The notes below the pieces were generated by a model. It worked only from the letters and a program-made list of their open reading frames with translations, made no database searches and was not told the DNA's origin. From Otis tarda (lineage: Eukaryota > Chordata > Aves > Otidiformes > Otididae), in contig CM048554.1 in NCBI GenBank assembly GCA_026413225.1, forward strand, positions 74,640,463-74,704,462: 64,000 nucleotides of DNA, given 5' to 3'. A program made the position numbers and the translations under genes. Position 1 is the stretch's first letter, and each line of letters begins with the position of its first letter. This document shows positions 47,647 through 60,647 of this stretch, piece by piece.

Positions 47647-50600
47647 CTGGATGAACATGGTCCTATCAGATTGGCCAAGAAGAGCTCTTGATCTGCTTTT
47701 TTTTTCTGTAAAATTCTAATGATGTAATAATGCATTCTTATAAGCAATTTACAGGGAAGTAACATTTCTATTTGCTAGGATGTTAGGAGGAGAAAAGTGG
47801 AAAGAATTTTTCTTATTCCTTAACATGAGTTTCTAAGACTGGTTCCTATAATCAGTCCTTCTGAGAATAACAGCTCTCACTGTTTTCCACGGAAGATACT
47901 CATCAGCACTCCAGAAACAAAGGCTTCTTGCCCACTTGTCCATACAGCGTTTCACTCCTGGCAGGGAACAGGAGGCAGCAGCCACACTTGCGGCTGAATC
48001 CCCACTGAACATGGAGATTTTGTGAGCGCAGAGCTGCACAGACTGCATTCACTGGTCCCACAGCCAATCACAGTTATTTGCACATACAATCAGAGGTTAA
48101 AAATGTTTAGCTATGATGTTGCTGAAAGTGTCTTACTGGCAGCCATGGAGACAAATGCACTTTATTAAGCAGCAGATCACCTGGAAGCCTGTTTTCACAG
48201 CTACCCGTCATGGCTTAAGGCATTTTTTATATAGGCATTACTACTGTGTGTAACAGGTGAAAACGGAGACACCTGGATTGCATAGAGAGAGTCTTATAAT
48301 CTGTTTTCCATAAGGTAAGAAAGGAATAATAGATAAAGCCAGACTGATGTTTATATACTCTCTGTTATGGTAGCCATTTAGGGAGTCTTATCTTACCATA
48401 ACTTAAGGGAGAGTGCATCAGAACCATCATGCTCAACAGCCACGATTGGCTCCTGTGACTCTATCCAGCCTTCTTTAAACTTATTTTTATACTTGTTACC
48501 TTCACAGCATTTTGTTGCAACAAGTTTAACAGTACATTTATGCAGTCTTGAAAATTTGACAGACAAAAGTATTTTCGTCTGTCTCAGGTCTTCTGTCTTA
48601 TAATTCAATTTGGTTCCCTTAGTTGCTCTGTTATAAGAAGCAGTAAATATCACTTCCAGTTTACAATATTGTTTTTTATTGTTATCTACCCCTTTGATAA
48701 CTTTTTTTTTCCATACTGAAAAATATTAACATATTTCTCTCTCCTCTTATGAAAGCCATTGGTCTCCTCTGCCACCCTTCCCTGTACCTCTCCCTCTTTC
48801 ACTGCTGATTCTCTATGAGAGGATATCTTCAGAGCCAACATTTTGTAGCACAGAGAATGTATCAATTTTTCTGAGGATACAACAACATTTTTTGGTTTGG
48901 CTTGTTTCTTTTTCATTCCTTAGTGTTTCCCACTTTCTGCTAAACCACCACAACCTCTCTGGCTGGTGCTGAGCATGCAGCTGGCATTGGCACAGAATTG
49001 TCCACAGTGATACCTAACTCATTACTCCCACTGGAAAAAGGCAGTCATGAAGTATGCAAAATTCTGGTGTTTTCTTCCCATTCCCAACTCTGACTGTACG
49101 GATACTGATTTTCATCTCCTATTTTATTTCTCAGGCATCTGATAATTAAAGTATCCTTGAATTTTTTTATCAGCTTTAGTTTAGATAATCCTATGTCTCA
49201 CTTTCAGGAAAGCCTTTACAGAAATCTCAAAAAAAAAAAAAGATTACTAACAGTTTGGGAGGGAAGAACTTGGCAGTCAATGACTTGGATCTAGAAGAAG
49301 AAGAGCAAAGATGGAACATTTCTGATGTTCCAGAATACAAACTGTGAAGATAAGAGCAGCAATTTCTGATTTTAAAATATTTCAGATCACAACACTACAT
49401 CCCAAGGCTAATTAGGACAGTCCTTTCTGAGGAGGAGTGCAAGCAGGTTCCACAAAACACTCTTTCCCAACAAAGAAAGCTTTTCACCTGGAAATTTCTA
49501 ACCAATTCATGTATGCAATATTCAAGTGCAAGAACTCTCACTGAACAATATTTCCTCTGAAGTCTCATACATCAATCATCCTCCACACTATTTCAATTAA
49601 ATTAGATTTACTACACCATGTTGCCCATTTCACAGGGCATTTTCTGAAATATCATAAAGATAAGATATTCTGAATGTATATTTTTACCGCACCTGTCCCT
49701 CAGTGCAGAGGGTGCAGCCTCCATAGCACCAGGCAAAATAAAAAGAAGGCTATAGCTGCATTTCTGCAGAGCCCTGCAGCCTCTAATCATGGTGGCTGTA
49801 TCCACCCCTACTTACTCAAGATAATGGCATTTTAGTATACTTATTTCATTTCTAGATGTTTGTATGTAAACTCCCTTCATGGGAGCATTCTTTGTTGAGT
49901 ACCCCCAAGGCTCAAGAAAAAGTGTATTTCAGTCCAGAAATAAAGCCTATAAATCCTCCAGTTTTATTCTGCCACAGCTGTTCAGGAAGGTATTGCAGTA
50001 TTATGACTACATTTTGCAGATGTTCACTGTGCCTGCATTTGAGTACCTCCAATCGGACAACATATTATCTCTATAAATGTGTTTCTGTGCACTGAGTTGT
50101 TTTCAAGTCCATAAAGTTTGAAAATACCACGTGGTTGTCCTGGTGTCAGCACTCTGTTTACGCAATGAAGTGTTACACATGGACTCTCGCAGAAGAAAAT
50201 AAAATTATTTCAGACTGTCACACAGCCGGGAAAGAATGTCACATTTCTTTCTAACACATCACTTTGGAACATAGCGGATCTCAGGAAGTAGTACAACTGT
50301 GGGAAAAGTTATCTCTGGAGCTATCTATCTCAATAACCACGTTGTACTTATTAAGGCTCATCTTGATATGACTCTCCTTTCATTGCAATGGGATTCCTGC
50401 AGCAAGTGATATATAGTGAGGCTAAGTGGAGATAAGGGACAGTGATGAGGCAGAACATTATTTCAATTTCATTTTAATTATAAAATAGGTGTAAATACAA
50501 TTGTAGCTTAATTTCTTACCAGCCCTTTGTGAACGTTCTGCAGAATGGCAGAGGTTTATAAAGTGACAGAAAATATAAGGCCCAGTCCCTTAAAGATGTT

Positions 50601-51696
50601 GGTGAATGATTTTCCATGAGGGAGCTGTTTCATGCATCAGTGGATCCAGTCTGCTTCACGCATACCCTAACATTTCATTTAAGATGAAGTCTCCTGTGGT
50701 TTTCAAAGAGGCTTTGTGGATGGCTGTGTTACCACCTATTTCAAATCAGGATTTAGCCTTTGTGTTTTTGTTAGCTTCCTATCACAGAGATTCACACACC
50801 GTGCTGAATCCTAAACACGGCAGCAGAATTAATTACATATTTACAAGGGCAAAATACATAAATAAACAACTTCACAGAACCCAGGACTATGTTCAAAGGC
50901 CAGTCAAGCAGGGTATATGAATTTAAATGTTTCTGATCCGGCAAGGAAAAGATTAGTGCTTTCCATATTCATATTTCTTGTTTTGAGTGACTCCAGACTA
51001 ACCCCAGGGATAGCCCAGAGTATCGGCTTGTCTGCGCCTGGGCACTGGCACTGGAATACGTGATCAGGAAAGCCTGCTGTCTGATTAATCCTCTCCTGAC
51101 ATCATCCCAGCTTTCGTGAAATTTGAACTACCTCTTCTCTCTTTCTCTGCCATGGTAAGAGGCACAGTGAGGCATTATGCCCTGCTTGTTAACGATGGAT
51201 GATCCTGCTGGTTCAGTTCAGTGCTGTCTCCTGGGGACATGGCCGTGATGGGCTTGCAGCAGAGCACAGGCCACACTTCAAACCAGCTGGCCAGCCGGGA
51301 CCCCGGTCTGTGTCACCGACAACAGCAACCGTGTTTCGTTTCCTCCCATCCCTGGGTTTTTAGTATTACGGTGCAGGGAAAATGCCTTTTAGTACCCAGC
51401 TGACCACATTCATTAATGCTGTTTCTCTGAAGTGTTTGGACCAGAGCGGGGAAGGTGGTGCAAGGGAAAAAAAATGCAGAGGAAAAGGAGAAGCATCATG
51501 CATTGACCAATGCTATCACCACAGGCTACTGCACTGAAAGGAAACTTAAATAAATCCTTTGAAAAGCTGTAAGATCTCTGACTGCATTGAAATCCTCTGT
51601 TACCACAATGCACTTTGCAGTACTCTGTCTCAGGGCATGTTTTCTCCATTTTTGTAGCAAGCATGTTTTATCTCAAAATATGGCATGAATGGCCTT

Positions 51697-51713
51697 CCCC
51701 CCCCCCCCCCCCC
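51697..51713. repeat. poly-C run of 17
   Basis: Seventeen consecutive C are unusual in an AT-rich region. The complementary G run could form a G-quadruplex, and the exact length is prone to sequencing error. Confidence 0.85.
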
Positions 51714-52005
51714 GTATGTATAAGGCACACAGACCTTTAAGCTCATTTATTGTATTGCAGTGCCCAGATATGTCAGAGGCATCATGCTCAATCATAGAAG
51801 ACTTCACTTCTCTTGTGAAGAATTTTTATGATCATGACAGAGAAGGCATCTTGAAATGAGGATGTGCCTGAGATGGGAGATTACAGGCCAATGCAGCAGA
51901 TGAAAGAGATAGAAAATATCCTCTACGTGCACTTCTACCCTCGCAGTAGTAAAACAGGTAGTGTATTTGCTGCAGGTGTTATGGAAGACATGGGTACATA
52001 TATCT

Positions 52006-52034
52006 GAAAAAAAAAAGGAAAAAAAAAAAGAGAG
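52006..52034. repeat. purine-only tract
   Basis: Twenty-nine purines in a row, mostly A with GG in the middle and GAGAG at the end. It is simple sequence. Confidence 0.8.
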
Positions 52035-52461
52035 TTGCTACATCAGCCCAAAGCACAAATCTATTAATTAACAGGAGCTGAGACAGAAGGCCACGTTTAC
52101 CTTAACCATCTGTCTGTGAAATCATTTTCCCTCCTCTTCTCTTTCTAACACTGAATAGCCTTACAGGGAGACGTGCTCTCAGAAAAGTACTGAACAAGCA
52201 CTCTTCCACTTTTCCCAAAGCTGTTCAGGAACAGCTGAGGCTATCAGCTAGGATATAAAAAAAAAAATATATAACCTCACTGCTTTGAATCACATGGATA
52301 GATGACTTGAATTTGAGGAATCCCAGCTTCTGGAAGATATATTGGAACTCACCTTCTCTGCAGAAAATAAAACAGAAATTGGCTTTTGCCACCTGCTTGA
52401 CAATCACAATGCTCCAATTTAAAAATTACTAAAATTGACAAAATTAATAATATAGTGCAGC

Positions 52462-52483
52462 TTTGTTGTTGTTGTTGTTGTTT
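52462..52483. repeat. (TTG)n microsatellite
   Basis: About six to seven TTG triplets are followed by a short T run. It is a likely length-variable marker. Confidence 0.9.
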
Positions 52484-52850
52484 TTGTCCAATCTACCAGT
52501 CTAGGTCCTATATCTAAGCAAATGACACCAAAAATAGAGGGCTTAGGATATTGACCTGGTACATGAATGATGTTTAAATGAGAAGTCTTGTGGAGGATTA
52601 GATATGGAGTACAAGACTCTGACTATTTTCCTCTAAGTATTAGATAGAGGGGTTTTGGTGGAGTTGGATGTTTCTAACATACAAATACAGGTACTTTCAG
52701 ATCGCCTGGTTGAAATTCTTCACTGTAGACAGAGATGAAACAGCAGTGTATAAATAAATAAGTAGAGTGCTTTCATCAATAAATAGTGGTGTTAGGAAAT
52801 TTTCAAGTGGAAAAATTTCAGCTAAAAGACTGAAATATTATATGGAGGCA

Positions 52851-53340
52851 TCTCAGTTTTGGTAAAACCCCATGAAACCACAGGCAAGTGAGTTGTGCTG
52901 GGAGTGAGGTGAGGGGAACCTGGGAGGCACAGGGTCTTTGTCCCTGCCACAAGCCCAGAGGGGAAGCTTTTCTGGAGCTGGAGGCCTGAGGCTTCCTGGT
53001 TCCTGTCTCAATGTGCAAAAATGTTTCAGAACAGGACAGCCATGACCTGACACCAAAACAGGCTATGTAACTCCTAAGATTTTTTTTCTGAATTTTATTT
53101 GCAATCAGAACAAAAACTGACTTTGAAACCTCAGCATTTGCCTGGAATCGGTAATCCTGTTTCAGGTCAGCTGGATGGATTAACCCTGGACACCAACGTT
53201 CTTCTTTAGCAAACAAAGCTTTTATTTCATATTGCTTCTGATCAATGTCTTTTCCACTAACGGGAAAGCAATATAAATTCAAAAAGGTCTGAGAGCTTCC
53301 TATGACATCAGTAGCTATTTTTATCACTCCTATCATCATG
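52851..53340. other. 173-codon minus frame without known domain
   Basis: The minus frame 53339-52818 is open for 173 codons. Its first part is AT-rich-codon sequence and its second part passes through a GC-richer patch (52.9-53.05 kb) with Ser, Pro and Leu. About one frame of this length is expected by chance in 64 kb. I see no motif, signal peptide or membrane segment that supports a gene, so I do not call it a CDS. Confidence 0.3.
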
Positions 53341-54394
53341 AAAACTTGCAGTACTTTTGTTACTACTTAACTGAAATATTAGCAAAATCTTAAGGTAAAG
53401 AAGAGACTCAATGGGTTCCACCACCATAAAATACAGAGAGGCTTGTGTTTTACTTTTCTTCCAGCCACAAAGTTGGTTGCCACTCTGCAGCCTTAGGCAC
53501 AAACATTCATAACAAGAGCTCAGGAAGAGCTTGGGAGGCTGAACTGAGCTTCATGCAGCTGTTGCTGCTAATGTTTGTTCTGTCCAGGCCACTGGAATAG
53601 GACCCTGGATCTACAGCAAGGGTGTTGAGCGTGCTTGGGTTCTCCTTCCCAGGACAGTTTTGGTGTGGAGATACATTCCCTTCTGCTGACTGAGCTCTGA
53701 GAATAGAAACACTCAGCAAAGGGATGGAGTGAACCTCTGGGTGTGTTCACCTCTTGTGCTGCTGCCCAAGTGTCTCCAGAGCTTGTCTGTCAGCATTGTG
53801 TTAGGAGACACGAGCTTCTTCCTATAGAGAGTGCAAGGGGGGAAACTCTTTGAAACATTTATTTCTGTGCATTCCCACAGAGGTCTGCAACAGTCCTACC
53901 TTGAGAATTACGTGTTTTAAACCCTTCTGGGAAGCAAAAGTGCATTGATTTTGAAAGCTGACATGTAAGCAGAGCACCTTCATGGTTACATTAATTATTT
54001 AACGCATTGGTCTGCCATGTAGAAAACTAGCAATTTCCACCACAACCAGCTAACAGAAATGTTTTCTTCACAGGCTACTGGGAAGGAGCTTTGTATATGC
54101 AAATAAAAGCTACAATGAACTATCAAGCATTCAGTCCTCAAATTTCTGTTGTGTCTCGGTTATTAGCTGCAGATGTCCAGTAATGATCGCTCTTTGTTCA
54201 CTAAATTGACTTTTTTTTTTCCCTGTGGGGAGAAGGATGGAGCAATTTGGCTAAAGAAAGTCTGCCCGTCCGTTTCTTTTTTCCTTAATGAAAAAAAAAA
54301 TGAAATCTCTTGAAACATGGAGTAGGTTAATTGGAGCAACAGCTGTCTTGTTCAGTTAATCAGTTCTGAATTCACCAATAGGTACCCCAGCTGG

Positions 54395-54436
54395 CACTGG
54401 AAGTAATCACTGGAAGTGTAGGAGTGTGTATATAAG
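54395..54436 (+). promoter_or_regulatory. candidate promoter: two ETS-like sites and a TATA box
   Basis: CACTGGAAGT occurs twice (54395-54404 and 54409-54418), each containing a GGAAGT core of the ETS type. TATATAAG, a good TATA-box match, follows at 54429-54436. A start near 54460 would be predicted. No coding frame follows, so a non-coding transcript would be the only product. Each motif alone is common by chance; only the arrangement is suggestive. Confidence 0.2.
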
Positions 54437-54553
54437 CTAGCCAAAGCTCAAAGAACAAAACTGTGCCTGTGACGACTGAATAGACAGCATTATCCTGATG
54501 AAGGATTTCTTACAAAATTATTTCAGTGGAACAAAATAGGATATGCACAGTGC

Positions 54554-54569
54554 AAAAAAAAAAAAAAAA
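54554..54569. repeat. poly-A run
   Basis: Sixteen consecutive A. The upstream sequence shows no processed pseudogene or SINE that I can recognise. Confidence 0.85.
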
Positions 54570-55890
54570 GGAAAAGCAGAACAATATTAAAATGAAAAGG
54601 AAGAGATCATAAAAAAGGAACATTAAAACTTGAATTTACAGAGTCAATAGAATTTAGTTAAATAGCCCATTGTACCTATTCTACTGTAAAAAAAAAAAGC
54701 TCTGTTTGGGAAAAGGATTTTGGTTTAGCCTGAAGTGACACTGTGAGAAGAAATTTTCTGACTAAGAATTCGCTGAGACTGTGACAGTCATTACCAAAAT
54801 ATGGAGAGACAATAACATAAACTCCTACTGAAAAATACCTACTAGCACAAACAATCTAAATATATTCCCCTATTTAAGAGATGTTAACATTCATAACACC
54901 TGGGAGCTTGCTCTTACACCTCTAAACCTGGCTCTGCAACCCTGGCACATCACTCACATTCTGCCTCTCCAAAGTCATACTACTTTTTCCCCAAACATTC
55001 AATTAGGTGATGGAGAACTATCCTGAGCCAATGAAAACCAGCACAGCAATATCGTCTCATTATCTTTTTGCTAAGAGATACACTTTTTTTATTTTTTCCA
55101 GCAACAAAGGTCTGGGTCCTGCTCTGTGCTCTATCAGGGATTTTGCCAGTTAATTTTAAAGGGATTGACTGAATAGTGGAGAGTAATGTTGGGTACCAAC
55201 GGGAGTAGTTTTGGGGCACAGATAGAATGTTATGTTCTGGATCAGCATGGAAGAGGTTATGACTCTATCATTTTTGTCTTGACAGCTTTTGATTATGCAA
55301 CTCAGACTGTGGAAGTCCATGGTCATGTTAATAAAAGGACTTATGCTGTATTTAGGTGCCTAAATTCCACGTGTAGACCTTTGATATGTGCCTTTAATAC
55401 AAACCTTCCCGGGACACCAAACATTTCCCTTTCACAACAGCCCAGAAGTCTTGACACCACTGAGTAGCAGTAGCTCAGCTCACCTCCAGCTCCCAGTCTG
55501 ACACACAAGCCAGCTCATGTCAGCTTCTCATTTAAAGCCCCCAGGTGATGATAGCTATCAAAGGAGGCTTGCCTGGCTGGGTTTCCATGAAATGCTGCCA
55601 GAGATCATGCTGGCAATGAGTGCAGTGTAGTCCTTTCCATGCAGCATAGACAGCAGTACCTAATTTAGGTATCACGAAAACTGCCAGCAGCCTTAACACT
55701 TAAATCCTTTTTGTGTAGGCAGTCCTGCAGTACAGTACTGCAAGTCATCCTGTAATTCCTGGTGATAGCTAAGATAGTGGTCTTATTTGTTTATTCTTTA
55801 AATTTAAGAATAATAATGTTGATTAAATGGATACAAATTTGTAACACATGAGAAATAACAGCACAAAGCTCATTGTATTACTTCCCCTCG

Positions 55891-55952
55891 AAAAAAAAAA
55901 AAAAAAACAAACACCTCTAAACAAACAAACAAAAAAAAACACAAAAAAAAAA
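55891..55952. repeat. A-rich low-complexity block with (AAAC)n
   Basis: A run of 17 A is followed by ACAAAC-type units and two more A runs. It is simple sequence, and on the minus strand it gives a false Phe-rich frame. Confidence 0.85.
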
Positions 55953-58900
55953 TCCTGTATCTTTTTAAAGAATAAAGCTTGGCTAATCTTCCTGAACTAC
56001 CACAGTATTTCATGGCAATTGCTATAACCTGTTTTCTGCTCTTGGCAGGGAGTAGGCTCCTTTCTATCAAGGTCATGCTGAAGAAACACAGCTAACACAA
56101 AAAAGGAGAAATAGTCTAAGAAGCACTTTATATCAGTTGTTGGCATGCAAAGACATAATAATGGTACTTAAGCTGCAAAATCAAAGTGTGCCATTTAAAT
56201 AGCATAAAAATATCACCCTGGCTAAGAGAAATGTAATAGCAGGGAATAAAGCAGAAGGAAAATCCTCTAAATCCTCAAGAACTAAAGCAAATCCATTCAT
56301 TATAAGCCAATAAATTTGATCCAGAAATCTAAACTGCTCTATTAGAGAGCCATCAGTGGTAATTCTTTGGCCACACAAGGTAGCATATCTGTGATTAAGT
56401 CTGCCAATACTAAGATCAAAAGAAACATCAGACATTTAATCACATCACAGATGATATCTGAAGGAGGCTCCTGTTTGCTGTCACAGTTTACTGAGGGAAT
56501 GCGCCACAGGCTGCTTGGGGAGGTGTCCCAAAAAGAAGTCGTGCCTATTACTGAAGAACATCCCTGTTTACAGGATGCCCAACTCTGCTTAGCTGTGTGA
56601 GGGCCAAAGCTGTCAGCAAAGAGAAATTCCTGGTTGATGAAATCACATTTGTCTTTGGCACTTTTCTGAATACAATCTTTGTGAAGAAGTCAGATTTCAA
56701 TAACACAGATGTTACAGGGGAAGGACAGTCTAGTTACATCCTATTTACAGCAATGTGATTAAGATCAGAGTCTGGCTTGAAATATCTAAAACTGGAACTT
56801 GAATAATTTGGATACAAGGGATCAGAGGGTTTGATAGGCAACAATAAGCACTTTTAAAGACTACTTTGCTTTTGTATTCACCATCATGGTCAACTAAATA
56901 TGCCTGTCTTGTACTGAAATAAACTTTGGAACAGGCATTTGTTCATTCCCTGAAATCTGTTTTTTTTTTGTTTTAGGTAAACCTTCTTTGTGGTTTTAGG
57001 GAAACATTCTTTGTGGGTTTCGACCACTGATTTCTCTTCTAAGAATTCCTTGTCCAGACAGAGGCATCCTTAACCTTTTTGAAGATTTTTTCCTAAGAAG
57101 ATAGGATAAAAATCAAAGATCTTATATTTATTCCATGATGCTGACTTTGTGTCACAGCAGTCCTGTTGGTTTCTGCAGAGGAAGGGCATCATGATCTTCA
57201 TGTATCAAATTCAAGAATGACATCCTAAATACATACTGCTTTCCTAGACATGATCAAGCACAATATGATCCACATTCATAGCTATCTGAAGAGTACAATG
57301 GCCAAAGCAGAAGAAATCTTGGCTTTGGAAGAATCATAATTGGAAAAAATAAAATTAAACAAGGGAAAGAAGGATTAAAGAAACATGATTGCTTTCTTCT
57401 TGACCTGGCATGTTACATCTGTGCAGTGTCATTCGTAAGTGGTGTCACGAGTATATAGTAAGCTGTATTTCATTGGTTAAAAGATCTGTCTTTCAGCATT
57501 AGATGATCAGGAAGTGTAAAACTGTCTATAGTCTTTAAAATAGAAGCATATCTTACACTCTTTGAGCATTAGTTCCATTAAAGATAGGTGAAAACACAAA
57601 GGTAATGACAGATCTATCAATAATTAGCAAGTGTGGTTCCTAAAACACCAGTGCAGTATGCTTTTTTCTTGAATCAATTGCACTTGTCACCTCAGGTTTT
57701 TTCACAGAAGGTAAAAATTTAGTCTGTGATCCTAGCTCAGCCTTCAATGTCTGATGTACTTGTTACACAGAACCTAAGGATTGTTAATTCAACCTAGATT
57801 TTAAGTACATCAGGGCCTATCACTTCTTTCAGCCAAAAACTTCTTCAGGTAGAGAATGCCTTAAAAAAAAAGCTATGGGAAGACAATATCTGTCTAAGTG
57901 TGCACAGATAAAAGGACTTATGAGTTCTTGGTATTTATCCATGTACTCCAAGTTCGTGTCATTTCTTAGAGATTAGGAGAAAAGGAAGATGTACTGAAAT
58001 GTTGTTGGACACACCATCCCAGAATAAATCACGCACAGGGCATATTTTTTTTTTCTGTAATATAATGATCTTTATCACAGGCATATTTAAAAAGGACCCA
58101 CCATCACACAGCTGAAGTGTCTTTCAAAGGTCTCTTTATTAAAATAAAAAAAGTGTGATTTACCAAAAGACATTTTGGCCACATGCAGTTATTTTGTGGA
58201 GATGTTAATTTTGTCAGATAACATATTGCTTCATTTTGCAATGATGGTTCAATACTGGTGACTGCTAATAGCTCATGCCATTACTTTTATTAGGATAAAA
58301 GTGCACAAGTGCAAATGGATCCTGGGAGCATGCAGAGATTCTCAACTTTTCCCAAACCTCACTCACATGAGGTGAAAACTGCTCCATGATAGGGGGAACA
58401 TGTTAGTGGAGCCAGTGGTCTGTGCAGCTCCTGTTCATTTTAATTATGTGAAGAACAGAAACATGCTTATTAGCTGAGACATCACTGCTTTCCACCTGAT
58501 GAACTGTAAAACTTTCATCTCAGGCTGAGCCTGCAATTGCTTTAAATCTGCCTGAATATCTGTGAACCAGCATACATTTTAGTCCAGAAGTATTTACGTT
58601 TGAAAGCCTCAAGCTATTCTTCAAAATAAATTTAAGGATAGAAAGAATATTTTTAACTAGACCAACTTTCACAGACAACATATGAAAATTCAGCAGTCAG
58701 TTCAGCATCAGTACATGAATTTTTAAGCTCGGAACATTTTACATCCAGAACATGATTAATAACTAGGGAAATAAGTATATATGATTCTTCTTTAACAGAC
58801 AGCAAAAAGTGAAGTTTAAGATGTCTAACTGTTGAAATTTTTGCTGGTAATCATGAAATCATAAAAGCAAAACATGAGCTGGCACAAGGAAAGGAAGATC

Positions 58901-59162
58901 TGAGGAGCCAGTGTGAGCGGGTAGTGCCCATGCTGGTCATGGCATACCCTGCCACCAGACAGTGCTGCATTTTATGTAGCGAGATAACAGACCCCAAAGA
59001 CTCTGCATCAGTAGAAAATTTGCACAGGAGATTTCTGCTTGCTCATGTTCCTGAAAGAAGCTAGCAGAAGCCAGCAAAGAGAGCTAATGAACACCTTTAG
59101 GTTTGTTTCTTCTCCACAGGAGTGAATTTGGCTTTATGTCTAGGATGCAGGTAGACGGAAGG

Positions 59163-59177
59163 AAAAAAAAAAAAAAA
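59163..59177. repeat. poly-A run
   Basis: Fifteen consecutive A within purine-rich sequence. Confidence 0.8.
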
Positions 59178-60576
59178 GCCAAAATTCTAAACAGAAAGCT
59201 CCAGAGAGTAAAGATTTCTATCTGGAATGAAAGGCATGAGAATATCATCAGGGTCAGATAACCTGGTGTCCTCGGGTGATATTCATTGGTTTGTGGAAAG
59301 CGAGGCACAAAATATTCCATAATGCACTCCAAACCACAAAACTACAAGGTTCTGGTAGGAGAGAGTCCCCGCAGACCTCATTACTGTTCAGTTTTTTCCA
59401 TGGAGTTCTGGGACTGATTACCTTATAATTTCTACACAGATAATATTTTGCATCAGTGAGTTCTATGAATTAATTCAGGACAGCTTGAAGGCATTCTTCC
59501 TCATTTCCTACCGTTTACATTCTCAGATATTATCTCCTCCTTCCCCTCTCCCCACACTGTGATTAACTCCAATGGCTACCGTCCAGTTCATGACTAGATC
59601 GATCACAGGTTCATTCCATCCTCATTTCCCATGCTTATTACTATGTCAAATAATTGTGGCATTTCCTGAATTAGTATTTTGCCAACAGACAATCCTACAG
59701 AACACACATATCGCTAGGCGTTTCTGCGCCGCGAGGTGCTGACTACCCAGAAGCAGATGGTTTGGGGGGTAAATAAATACAGACATCCAACTGATCTCAT
59801 GGGTAACTTTGGAAAATTAGGCTACATATTTAGTCTTTTACATTCATATTTAGTTCCCTAGCTTTGGATATTATTAAATGTGTGTGCACGGGAGTATTTC
59901 CCTGGAGCTTTTGCAAAAAGGGTAGGTAAGAAGTAACATCACATAATGTTTCTTATACTTCTTCCTCATGCTTCTTCATCTGATGAACAACCACAATCCT
60001 CAGCTGCCAAGTCAAAGAATATATCATCCTTTCACACAGCATCTGCCTGTTTGACATGTTCTTGGGAGCTGCCATAAGTACTTATCTCCTGATATTTTGT
60101 CTTGGATGCAGTATTCACTAAACCCTGCTGTGGATTGATCATCCAATTTTAGTGCTGCAGTTTTCAAACCAACAAGCTCAGGATGTCTCTGATTAAGTCT
60201 TCTAACAGAGTGGTACCTCATCTTAAATCAGAGAGTGCCTCCATGTTCAGACACATTTTCTCATGTGTTTCAGTTGCTTCTCAAACTGAAACACACTTGA
60301 AAAGTATTTCTGAGAGCTTCAGCATTAGAAACCTCTCGAGTTAATGGGATTACACTAGCTGCAGTGAAGCTTGTGTTGTCAATAGGAAGCACTTCCAAAA
60401 CAACAAGAATTAAACACACTAGCAGCAATTCAGTCGCAGAGTATTTGTAAAGTTGCTCGATAGGAATTTCAGATAGTTTCTTCTCCCAGCCACTCTCTTC
60501 CTTGCTCTACTTGGTCAGTAACATCTCCACGTCAAAGCAAGAGAGCTGGATTGCCATCCCTTCAAAAGAGGAAAAG

Positions 60577-60647
60577 CATAGAATCATAGAATCATAGAAT
60601 CATAGAATGGTTAGAGTTGGAAGGGACCTTCAAAGGTCATCTAGTCT
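60577..60647 (-). mobile_element. CR1 LINE 3' stub
   Basis: Only the last 70 or so bases of a CR1 are present. On the minus strand, GACTAGATGACCTTTGAAGG and CCCTTCCAACTC are followed by four copies of the 8-bp tail unit (ATTCTATG type, 60578-60608). The extreme 5' truncation is typical for CR1. The tail is longer and more regular than in the other two copies. Confidence 0.93.

Larger units (their letters stand above)
45576..52850. other. AT-rich single-copy DNA, no gene recognised
   Basis: No gene was recognised. A small locally GC-rich part at 47.9-48.0 kb and another at 51.2-51.3 kb have frames of about 60-70 codons without known motifs. Simple sequence is common: T runs near 46510, the TTTG-rich block at 47571-47646, A runs at 49230-49241, a poly-C run at 51697-51713, and a purine tract at 52006-52034. 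Confidence 0.55.
53341..60576. other. AT-rich single-copy DNA, no gene recognised
   Basis: No gene was recognised. The 54.1-54.4 kb interval is CpG-poor and TAAT-rich. A promoter-like arrangement at 54.39-54.44 kb, A runs at 54554-54569, 55891-55952 and 59163-59177, and a small CpG cluster at 59712-59733 stand out. An imperfect tandem of about 22 bp (TTCTTTGTGG core) lies at 56983-57020. Confidence 0.55.

Noticed and set aside
52818..53339. 173-codon minus frame as a possible gene
   Set aside because: Chance frames of this size are expected in 64 kb. No domain, signal or splice context supports it.
54554..54569. poly-A run as the tail of a processed pseudogene
   Set aside because: The upstream bases show no recognisable coding or SINE sequence and no target-site duplication.
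55186..55467. 93-codon plus frame with balanced composition
   Set aside because: It looks more protein-like than most, but no motif could be named and no exon boundaries were convincing.
56181..56435. minus frame of 84 codons sharing a short stretch (AGACTTAATCA) with a frame at 60.2 kb
   Set aside because: The similarity is only about 18 bases and does not extend. It is not enough to call a repeat or a gene family.
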